Assembly: GCA_011041895.1 (NCBI GenBank)
Contig: DRAE01000039.1
Location: 1-7,243, forward strand
Direction of reading: 5' to 3'
DNA length: 7,243 nt
DNA from: Candidatus Bathyarchaeota archaeon
GTDB lineage: Archaea > Thermoproteota > DRAE01
Numbering within the stretch: position 1 is the first letter of the stretch; the number at the start of each line of letters is the position of its first letter. Below the pieces are notes generated by a model that was not told where the DNA came from, did no database searches, and saw only the letters and a list, made by a program, of their open reading frames with translations. The position numbers were made by a program, and so were the translations under genes. Positions 1-4,732 of the stretch are shown here, piece after piece.

Positions 1-177
1 AGTATACTCATAGTCAATGTCATGTAGAATACCGACAACCTCCCAGACATCAGCATCCTCGCCAAAATACTCAGCCAAGCCACGCATAATAGCTCCAACA
101 GCAATCATATGCTTAACAAGACGTTCATCACCAACATGCTCTCTAACAAGCTTCAACGCATCACTTCTCGAAACCAT
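1..177 (-). CDS. HD-superfamily hydrolase, N-terminal part (runs off left edge)
   Basis: This is the first 59 codons of a gene read on the minus strand; the rest lies beyond the window. The start is ATG at 177, giving a protein beginning MVSRSDALKLVREHV. The segment shows the first part of an HD phosphohydrolase domain: an early histidine (H23, in LVKHMIAVGAIM) and the diagnostic His-Asp pair H52-D53 in GILHDIDYE. In HD proteins such residues hold one or two metal ions used to hydrolyse phosphoesters or nucleotides. The short HD fold with the HDIDYE signature resembles the small predicted HD hydrolases common in archaea and clostridia (COG2316-like, about 180-200 residues); the substrate is unknown. 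No Shine-Dalgarno is seen; a TATA-like tract about 28 bases upstream suggests a leaderless transcript. It sits 34 bases downstream of the minus-strand propeller gene, so read-through from that gene is also possible. The HD call is firm; the exact subfamily is inferred. Confidence 0.8.
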   Translation of the reverse strand, partial: MVSRSDALKLVREHVGDERLVKHMIAVGAIMRGLAEYFGEDADVWEVVGILHDIDYEYT

Positions 178-198
178 AGCTAATCTAAATGAACAGAA

Positions 199-213
199 AC
201 GAGAAAAAAGTTT
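199..213 (-). promoter_or_regulatory. Possible TATA box for the HD hydrolase gene
   Basis: Read on the minus strand the tract is AAACTTTTTTCTCG, a T-rich TATA-like element centred about 28 bases before the ATG at 177. That is the usual distance from an archaeal TATA box to the transcription start, so the gene could be leaderless, which fits the absence of a Shine-Dalgarno. The element overlaps the last codons of the upstream propeller gene. It is a weak match, judged by position and composition only. Confidence 0.3.
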
Positions 214-1885
214 ACCTTTTTCCACAAGCTCTCATGAAAGCATATATTGCACATGCAGCTATGAGTGTAATCACGACCATATAGGGAACTATATTGTAGC
301 CTCCCTCTTGCGACGGAGGAGGTTTAACGTTTTCAACTGCTTTAACCGTTACCTTAATCGCTTTCATAACGGTCATGCATGGGCATTTGAATTTGATTAT
401 TAGGTCAGTTTTTCCCTCATGTAGTCCTCTAATAGTGAAGTTAATCAACTTGTCCTCGATTATTAACTTGTCTGAAACATTACATGCAATTACACTCTCA
501 TTATACACACTTTCAATAAGGATACTGTATTCAAAGTATCTATTGACATCAACAAGAATCTGTACGGTCAAACTTTCATTCACGTAAATCTCAACCTCGT
601 CTGGCATAGATTCTATGACATAAAACTGTATACTTGGTTCCATTAATTTCAGCTTTCCATCATTGGTTATAACATAGATCAAATCACTTGAGATAAGCTT
701 AACATACTTCCATCCCTCAGGCATGTCATATATCTTCCCTGTCCATGGATCGACAAGAAGTTTCTCACAGTTTACAATGTAATCACTAACTTGAATATAG
801 TCTTCTAGCCTATCATCGTTGATGAACCAGATAATGCTTCCATTTTCAGCATCCAGTTTATAAAGCGTACGGTTATCAGTCAATACAAATATTCCAGAAT
901 AATGCCAGGCCATATTAATCACATATCCCTTAAGAAAATCACTGGACCACACAAGCTTCCCACTTAATGCATCAATGCAATAGACTCTATGTCCCCCTCC
1001 CACATATAATACCCCGTCAATAACTATAGGGACACTGTAAAAGTATTCTCTTAAAGGAAGTCTCCAAACAACATCCCCTGAGGAAATATTCAAGCAGTAA
1101 ACTCCATCTAGGATGCAAGCTACAAATGCTAACTCACCCCAACAGCTGACACCTGAGAAACACGCATTATATAAATTCCGTGACCAAATTATATCACCAA
1201 ACCACCAGTCAAGGCATACAATACTGCCATTAGACAAAGCCATTATAATGTATTTGTCATATACTGAGAAAACAGGTGCTCCCTTACAGTTCAAAATTCT
1301 ACTCCATATGAATTGTAGAATATTGCTTCCATGCCATGTAGGATTTCTCATGTCAACAAGGCCAATAACAGTAGAATACTCTACAAGAGTATCCAAGCTA
1401 GCAACTAGAAAAGTATCATTAATGATTGCGAGACACTTTGGAACAGTCATTATAGTGACCCATGGAAGGAAAAGAGGGTATGCTCCAATGTAACTTTCCA
1501 TAGTGTCAAGGTCAACTATCACTATCCCACCACACGCTATTGGAAACGCCATAAAATCCTTAGAAAAAACAACTTGATCATCGACACCGCATAGAATCTT
1601 TATATACTTCCAATTGAGTTTTGGCAAATGATATCTTGAACAATTAACTAGGGAGCTAAAGTTATGCATTGAATGAATAAACCTAGAATGCCCGTAATCG
1701 CCCATATAACTACTCCATTCAAGCATTCTCTTAAGGGACCAATCATCCCTGTATCTTTCTGATATTGTTGCCATTTTATTTGAACTATATTCATAATATA
1801 CTGAAACAAACAGTTGATTAGTAATAATCAATATAATACACAAACTTAGTGTTATCCTAAACACATTTATGTTAAATGCACACAT
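212..1885 (-). CDS. Membrane-anchored PQQ-like beta-propeller surface protein with Ig-like C-terminal segment
   Basis: A 557-residue protein, function unknown. Visible layout: hydrophobic signal/anchor at about residues 8-30; a W-x2-Y-x-G-D...R motif at 57-68 like the entry strand of PQQ-type propellers; blade motifs ending in Trp at about 218-234, 259-274, 296-313 and 338-353, e.g. SSGDVVWRL and LSGKLVWSS (the family pattern is G-x-L-Y-x-L-D-x3-G-x3-W); a beta-rich Ig-like segment at about 425-515; a proline hinge KPPPSQEGG (521-529); a membrane helix at about 532-550; and a short basic tail. This suggests a type I protein with its propeller outside the cell. There are 11 N-x-S/T sequons (N75, N81, N156, N219, N266, N338, N348, N436, N462, N469, N482) and 19 cysteines, fitting a glycosylated, disulphide-bonded ectodomain. 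No PQQ-dehydrogenase catalytic motif is evident, so a structural, adhesion or scaffold role is more likely than an enzyme. The ATG at 1885 lacks a Shine-Dalgarno and lies about 29 bases after a TATA-like ATATAT, so it may be leaderless; a GTG at codon 8 is an alternative start. Confidence 0.85.
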   Translation of the reverse strand: MCAFNINVFRITLSLCIILIITNQLFVSVYYEYSSNKMATISERYRDDWSLKRMLEWSSYMGDYGHSRFIHSMHNFSSLVNCSRYHLPKLNWKYIKILCGVDDQVVFSKDFMAFPIACGGIVIVDLDTMESYIGAYPLFLPWVTIMTVPKCLAIINDTFLVASLDTLVEYSTVIGLVDMRNPTWHGSNILQFIWSRILNCKGAPVFSVYDKYIIMALSNGSIVCLDWWFGDIIWSRNLYNACFSGVSCWGELAFVACILDGVYCLNISSGDVVWRLPLREYFYSVPIVIDGVLYVGGGHRVYCIDALSGKLVWSSDFLKGYVINMAWHYSGIFVLTDNRTLYKLDAENGSIIWFINDDRLEDYIQVSDYIVNCEKLLVDPWTGKIYDMPEGWKYVKLISSDLIYVITNDGKLKLMEPSIQFYVIESMPDEVEIYVNESLTVQILVDVNRYFEYSILIESVYNESVIACNVSDKLIIEDKLINFTIRGLHEGKTDLIIKFKCPCMTVMKAIKVTVKAVENVKPPPSQEGGYNIVPYMVVITLIAACAIYAFMRACGKR

Positions 1886-1962
1886 ACTATTATAGTGATG
1901 AAGAGTGTGAGATATATTATCTTTTCCTTTCGCGTCACCTTTATCGTCTAAGGGGGTCTCAT
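1886..1962. promoter_or_regulatory. Divergent promoter between the two propeller genes
   Basis: This 77-base spacer must serve both surface-protein genes. A nearly symmetric A/T element (ATATATTAT, about 1911-1920) can act as a TATA box in both directions: leftward its distance to the ATG at 1885 is about 29 bases (leaderless geometry), and rightward it would start a transcript near 1940, leaving a leader that contains AGGGGGT at 1951-1957, a Shine-Dalgarno-like site five bases before the ATG at 1963. A perfect 11-base palindrome ACTATTATAGT (1886-1896) abuts the leftward start codon and could be a regulator site, but it is short enough to occur by chance. Confidence 0.5.
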
Positions 1963-3357
1963 ATGAGTTCTCGATTACGTCCTCATAAGATTGTCGTGCC
2001 GATTATAATGGTTGTCTTTCTTCCATATGTTTCAAATCTATTTTATAACTTTGATATCACCCATGATATATGGGCGTGTTTTCAAGGTGATTTTCTGAGA
2101 TCTGGCATATCTGCTTCTTTGGTTCCAAATTCATTATCTGATATTTCATCTTTCTCGTTGAACATTTCCAGGGATCTTTTTGTCTCAGGTGATAATCCTT
2201 TTATTGTGCTAGGTAAAACAGATATACATGTTCACCCTATATGCCATGGCCATAAATTGTTTTTTGTGTTAGGCCCCAAGTTATTTATGTACGACATATT
2301 AGAATGTACATTTTCTGAATGCTTCATATGTGGGTATGACCATGTCCAAATGCTAAATAGCTGTATTTATGGTTATGACTTGTTCCTTTACAATGATTCT
2401 CTTTATGTTCTCTCAGCTTCTAAGGTGATGGATAATGCCACTTGCATCTTCAGATATCACTTTGTATCAAGGCTTTCTCTAAACGGGTCTCTAATTTGGT
2501 CACGCCTTATATTTGAGGAGATTATATTTGATCGTTTTAATCAGTCTTTTCGATCGGATATTATATTCAGAATTGTCCCACTAGAAGGCTACGTTGTCGC
2601 TATACCTCACGGATGGCTTCCAGCAGCGGAATCCTTTATAGACTTCCGAATTTTCTCGTTAAATATGGCAACAGGTGAGCTTCACACCAGAAAAATTCGC
2701 ATCACGGTATCAAATGCGTTTCATGAGAAATCATTGCAAGTGTATACTTCCCTTCCTGTAGTCTATATGGATAAAATTTGGTTCATAGTTTCAGTTAATG
2801 ACTATCCTCCATTTCAGAAGCTAATATACATCGACGATCCTAAAAGATTAACTTACCGAATTGTCTGTAGTCATGGAACAAGTTGCCCCATGTATGTCTT
2901 TGTAAATGATGGTATACTTTACGTATCCTATATTGATGCCCTATACAAAGTTAATATTAGCAATGTAAGCGACATGTCCTTTAAGAGAATTAATGTCACA
3001 AATCCTCCAATTGGCTATTTAAGATATGCTCTTGTTCTCCACGATGGTATAATGTATTCTATTTTTCTAGGCTCCTATGTTGTTGCTCACTATTTAGATG
3101 GAGGCATTAAATGGTATACTAGGATTACTCCATCTGGTTCAGTGAACTCCTTTGTCTTAAGGGATGTTTCACTAACATTGTATGGTAACGGGATTCTTGT
3201 AAGTGTTCGTACATTTTGTTTCACAGGAGTTTTTTGCTTAGACAGGGAGACGGGGGAAATTTTATGGGTCTTTCCATGTGATTTTGTCTATCATGCTCTC
3301 TCAGTTGATGGGAAGGTGTTTATAGTCACAGTTGATAAGTTGATAATCTTAAGCTAG
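1963..3357 (+). CDS. Secreted PQQ-like beta-propeller protein, divergent partner of the minus-strand propeller
   Basis: A 464-residue protein, function unknown. The start at 1963 is preferred over an in-frame ATG at 1876 because AGGGGGT lies just before it and the signal sequence then comes first: basic RLRPHK followed by a hydrophobic stretch at about 9-28. The mature part opens with W37-x2-F-x-G-D-x2-R-S-G, the typical first-blade motif of PQQ-like propellers, and ends with a last blade, CLDRETGEILWVFP (425-438). Middle blades are degenerate (LNGSLIWS at 173-180, GGIKWYTRI at 380-388). There is no C-terminal anchor, so it is either released, held by its uncleaved signal helix or bound to a partner. 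There are eight sequons (N67, N144, N158, N174, N193, N331, N334, N344) and 12 cysteines, all outside the signal helix. A His/Cys cluster lies at 89-97. Arginine codons differ from the neighbours (9 CGN of 21 by hand count). It is a distant relative of the minus-strand protein, as the shared W..(Y/F).GD opening and the matching P-I-(A)-C region indicate. Confidence 0.82.
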   Translation: MSSRLRPHKIVVPIIMVVFLPYVSNLFYNFDITHDIWACFQGDFLRSGISASLVPNSLSDISSFSLNISRDLFVSGDNPFIVLGKTDIHVHPICHGHKLFFVLGPKLFMYDILECTFSECFICGYDHVQMLNSCIYGYDLFLYNDSLYVLSASKVMDNATCIFRYHFVSRLSLNGSLIWSRLIFEEIIFDRFNQSFRSDIIFRIVPLEGYVVAIPHGWLPAAESFIDFRIFSLNMATGELHTRKIRITVSNAFHEKSLQVYTSLPVVYMDKIWFIVSVNDYPPFQKLIYIDDPKRLTYRIVCSHGTSCPMYVFVNDGILYVSYIDALYKVNISNVSDMSFKRINVTNPPIGYLRYALVLHDGIMYSIFLGSYVVAHYLDGGIKWYTRITPSGSVNSFVLRDVSLTLYGNGILVSVRTFCFTGVFCLDRETGEILWVFPCDFVYHALSVDGKVFIVTVDKLIILS

Positions 3358-3363
3358 TAAGAG

Positions 3364-3372
3364 CATTTAAGC
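3364..3372 (+). promoter_or_regulatory. Possible TATA box for the PPC/DUF296 gene
   Basis: CATTTAAGC is centred about 28 bases before the ATG at 3396, the spacing expected for a leaderless archaeal gene, and no Shine-Dalgarno precedes that ATG. A second A/T element (CTTTTAATT, about 3384-3392) is too close to the start codon to act as its TATA box. The 38-base gap to the upstream propeller gene also leaves co-transcription possible. Confidence 0.3.
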
Positions 3373-3395
3373 ATTCAAGCATACTTTTAATTAAG

Positions 3396-3818
3396 ATGAG
3401 GGTTGAAAAGTGCAAGTCTAAATTCAACGTTTTCTTCATCAGACTCGATCCCGGAGAGGAAGTAATCACTACACTTGAGAAAATTGCTGTTGAAAATGAT
3501 ATCAGGTTTGGTTTCATCTTCGGCATTGGAGCAGTTAAAAATGTTGAAATCGGATATTACACGGGAAAGCGCTATGTGAGAAATCGACTGTACGAGTTCT
3601 TTGAAGTAACCTCCCTGATAGGAAACATTTCAATGCTGAAGGATAAACCCTTTGTACACTGTCATATAACACTTGGAAAAGAAAGCGGTGAAATAATTGG
3701 AGGACACTTATTCAAGGCAGAAATATCATACACTATGGAGATCATGATAATAGCCACAGAACAACCAATACTCGAAAGAAAATACGATGAAAAAACAAAG
3801 CTGAACATTCTATCCTAA
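3396..3818 (+). CDS. PPC/DUF296 domain protein
   Basis: A 140-residue protein made of a single PPC (plants and prokaryotes conserved, DUF296) domain. In plants this domain follows AT-hook motifs and helps multimerise nuclear proteins; in bacteria and archaea it stands alone, forms trimers, and its role is uncertain. Recognisable family features are the opening strand FFIRLDPGEEV (13-23), the glycine-rich FGFIFGIGAVKNVEIGYY region (38-55), the EVTSLIGNIS strand (70-79), and the conserved histidine signature H88-x-H90 followed by G-G-H104-L, residues that cluster in this fold and can hold a metal. Length matches the usual 130-150 residues, so it appears complete. There is no AT-hook or other DNA-binding extension, so the name 'DNA-binding protein' often given to this family is not supported here. 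It is followed by a T-rich stretch and by convergent vapC, so it is probably the end of its transcript. Confidence 0.88.
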   Translation: MRVEKCKSKFNVFFIRLDPGEEVITTLEKIAVENDIRFGFIFGIGAVKNVEIGYYTGKRYVRNRLYEFFEVTSLIGNISMLKDKPFVHCHITLGKESGEIIGGHLFKAEISYTMEIMIIATEQPILERKYDEKTKLNILS

Positions 3819-3829
3819 GAGAGAACTTG

Positions 3830-3854
3830 TATGTGTTTTTGTTAAATTATTTTT
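3830..3854 (+). terminator. T-rich probable transcription stop after the PPC gene
   Basis: Two runs of five T (3836-3840 and 3850-3854) in a T-rich stretch begin about 18 bases after the PPC stop codon, with no hairpin. Archaeal RNA polymerases commonly stop at such U-rich tracts without a stem. The second T run also forms part of a TATA-like TTTTTATAAT (3850-3859), so its role is ambiguous. Confidence 0.45.
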
Positions 3855-3875
3855 ATAATGGGTAATTTCAATCAA

Positions 3876-3966
3876 AGAGGTATTTATACTCGAAGGCCAT
3901 AGCGGTAAGATGGTAGTGGTTGCTCGCGTTGGTGTTTGTGGCTTATCTTTTCTATGCAAGGCATAA
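3876..3966 (+). other. TATA box plus 18-codon leaderless mini-ORF, possible gene remnant
   Basis: A good TATA-like element, TATTTATA (3881-3888), with a purine-rich AAAGAGG just upstream where a TFB-recognition element would sit, is centred about 25 bases before an ATG at 3910. That is the geometry of an archaeal leaderless gene. The frame from 3910 to the TAA at 3964-3966 encodes only MVVVARVGVCGLSFLCKA. The VGVCGLSF string is reminiscent of the opening strand of DUF72 proteins (typically VG.CG.), which would suggest the 5' end of a decayed gene, but the match is far too short to be sure. It could equally be a chance ORF, a micropeptide or the start of a small RNA. The rest of the spacer 3819-3996 shows no tRNA, no C/D-box motifs and no other credible gene. 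Confidence 0.25.
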
Positions 3967-3996
3967 CTTTGTACATATAATAATGCTCTCGAAAAT

Positions 3997-4389
3997 TTAG
4001 ACTGTAATGACTTTAACATTTCGTTTTTCTGCTATTTCTGCTTGTTTTCTATCAGCAGTTACTAGTGTGGCTTTAAACTTGATCGCAGCAGCTATATACA
4101 GTGCGTCATAAACAGTTATACCATCCTCAATAGCTATCTCAAGCGCACTGCATAAAAGATCATTTTGTGGGGCTATCTTAACAATATTCTTAAGCTTTTT
4201 TAGGATCGATGCTGCATCAGACTTGCTCAAATCATGAAATTTAACTACCTTTTTCCATAACGCATTTGCCGCCTCCTTAAGTGCAAGCTCTAAAGTAAAT
4301 ACTCCCTCTAGAAGAATTTTTTCTACATTTTTCCACCCTTCTTCTTTTGCTATGTACTTAACTAAGGCGGAAGAATCAATGATAAGCAT
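3997..4389 (-). CDS. vapC: VapC-type PIN-domain ribonuclease toxin
   Basis: A 130-residue PIN-domain protein, the toxin half of a type II toxin-antitoxin pair. PIN toxins are Mg2+/Mn2+-dependent endoribonucleases that cut tRNA, rRNA or mRNA to stop translation. The four acidic metal ligands are all visible: D5 in MLIIDSSALVK, E39 in ALKEAANALWK, D95 in TVYDALYIAAA and D113 in LVTADRKQ. Length and motif spacing match intact family members, so the nuclease should be active. It starts at the ATG at 4389, six bases after GGAGG (4396-4400, minus strand), and overlaps the antitoxin stop by 14 bases, so translation of the two is probably coupled. The RNA target cannot be told from sequence. It converges on the PPC gene. 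Confidence 0.93.
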   Translation of the reverse strand: MLIIDSSALVKYIAKEEGWKNVEKILLEGVFTLELALKEAANALWKKVVKFHDLSKSDAASILKKLKNIVKIAPQNDLLCSALEIAIEDGITVYDALYIAAAIKFKATLVTADRKQAEIAEKRNVKVITV

Positions 4390-4603
4390 CTCTATCCTCC
4401 CTCACACTTTTTACTGCAAATCCTTTCGGAGAAGGTTTAACTTTCTCAAGAATCTTTCTAAGCTCTTCTATTTCACGCTTTACCTTAATTTTCCACGCGA
4501 GTTCTTCCAAATGCTTTCTCACAATTTCTGATACATTTATACCAGCTTTCTCAAGTTCCTCTTTAACTTCTTTCTTCACTCTTACACTTATAGTTACACT
4601 CAT
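4376..4603 (-). CDS. vapB: VapB-type ribbon-helix-helix antitoxin
   Basis: A 75-residue antitoxin upstream of, and overlapping, vapC. The N-terminus SVTISVRVKKEVKEELEKAG has the alternating pattern of a ribbon-helix-helix DNA-binding strand and first helix, followed by NVSEIVRKHLEELAWK as the second helix. A charged helix (about 37-55) then leads to the tail PSPKGFAVKSVREDRDAYH, which resembles the flexible C-terminal segments by which archaeal VapB proteins wrap the PIN toxin. The ATG at 4603 is chosen over an in-frame ATG at 4672: GGTGA (4611-4615, minus strand) sits seven bases before it, and the extra 23 residues are hydrophobic and unlike any antitoxin. Dimeric RHH antitoxins usually repress their own promoter; candidate sites are the ATACA repeats in its leader. 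Confidence 0.88.
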   Translation of the reverse strand: MSVTISVRVKKEVKEELEKAGINVSEIVRKHLEELAWKIKVKREIEELRKILEKVKPSPKGFAVKSVREDRDAYH

Positions 4604-4617
4604 GTTTGCATCACCGT

Positions 4618-4647
4618 ATACATTCTCAAATACAATTATTGATACAA
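4618..4647. repeat. Three ATACA direct repeats, 12-base period, in the vapBC leader
   Basis: ATACAT (4618-4623), ATACAA (4630-4635) and ATACAA (4642-4647) begin exactly 12 bases apart, just upstream of the vapB ribosome binding site. RHH repressors bind short sites arranged in tandem on one face of the helix, so these are candidate autoregulatory sites for VapB. The A/T richness of the region makes chance a real alternative. Confidence 0.4.
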
Positions 4648-4668
4648 ATAAGATTATACTGAAGTTGA

Positions 4669-4690
4669 ACATAAGTTTTTATTTTATAAC
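4669..4690. promoter_or_regulatory. Shared A/T-rich promoter core for the thiamine operon and vapBC
   Basis: On the plus strand TTTTTATTTTATA (4676-4688) is a strong TATA-like element; a start about 25 bases downstream would fall near 4706, giving the permease mRNA a leader of under 30 bases that includes GGAGGT. On the minus strand the same stretch reads TTATAAAATA, also a good TATA box, which would give vapBC a leader of about 50 bases. Which strand uses which copy is inferred. A further minus-strand candidate, AGTATAATC, lies near 4651-4660. Confidence 0.55.
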
Positions 4691-4712
4691 TTGGTTATAT
4701 AGCTAAGTTATA
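4685..4712. promoter_or_regulatory. 28-base palindromic operator candidate for the thiamine operon
   Basis: The outer arms TATAACTT (4685-4692) and AAGTTATA (4705-4712) are perfect reverse complements, and 12 of the 14 base pairs across the whole 28-base element match. It can also be read as two 15-base dyads offset by 13 bases: TATAACTTGGTTATA (4685-4699, perfect arms of six) and TATAGCTAAGTTATA (4698-4712, five of six). It covers the expected transcription start of the permease-thiDN operon, between TATA box and ribosome binding site, where a bound protein would block initiation. A thiamine-responsive repressor of the archaeal ThiR type is the natural candidate, but no such gene is in the window. 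An alternative is that VapB binds here, since vapBC is divergent. Confidence 0.6.
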
Positions 4713-4717
4713 GCTTT

Positions 4718-4723
4718 GGAGGT
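4718..4723 (+). promoter_or_regulatory. Ribosome binding site of the permease gene
   Basis: GGAGGT lies nine bases before the ATG at 4733, a full-strength match to the anti-Shine-Dalgarno sequence. An upstream in-frame TTG at 4724 is excluded because a TGA follows two codons later, so this site fixes the start at 4733. Confidence 0.85.
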
Positions 4724-4732
4724 TTGATTTGA

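Noticed and set aside
17..403. Plus-strand 128-codon ORF over the HD gene and the end of the propeller gene
   Set aside because: It runs antisense to two genes with clear domain features, and its serine/threonine-rich composition is that of a shadow frame.
1876..1962. In-frame N-terminal extension of 29 residues on the plus-strand propeller gene, starting at ATG 1876
   Set aside because: It would overlap the start of the divergent gene, has no ribosome binding site, and would place the signal sequence internally; AGGGGGT before the ATG at 1963 decides the start.
212..3357. PQQ-dependent dehydrogenase activity for the propeller proteins
   Set aside because: The blade repeats match the PQQ-like structural family, but no cofactor-binding or catalytic signature of the dehydrogenases is visible, and the proteins are shorter and cysteine-rich.
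3895..3919. GGCCATAGCGG resembling the 5' end of archaeal 5S rRNA
   Set aside because: Only about ten bases match; the conserved 5S loop sequences and pairing 3' arm are absent downstream.
3810..4019. Minus-strand 69-codon ORF in the spacer between PPC and vapC
   Set aside because: It overlaps the ends of both neighbouring genes, has low-complexity composition with no domain pattern, and shows no ribosome binding site.
4604..4672. In-frame N-terminal extension of 23 residues on VapB, starting at 4672
   Set aside because: The extension is hydrophobic and unlike RHH antitoxins; GGTGA in front of the ATG at 4603 and the domain boundary support the short form.
4676..4732. Possible TPP riboswitch before the thiamine operon
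   Set aside because: The leader is under 30 bases from the expected start, too short for the aptamer, and the CTGAGA core motif is absent; a protein-bound palindrome explains the region better.
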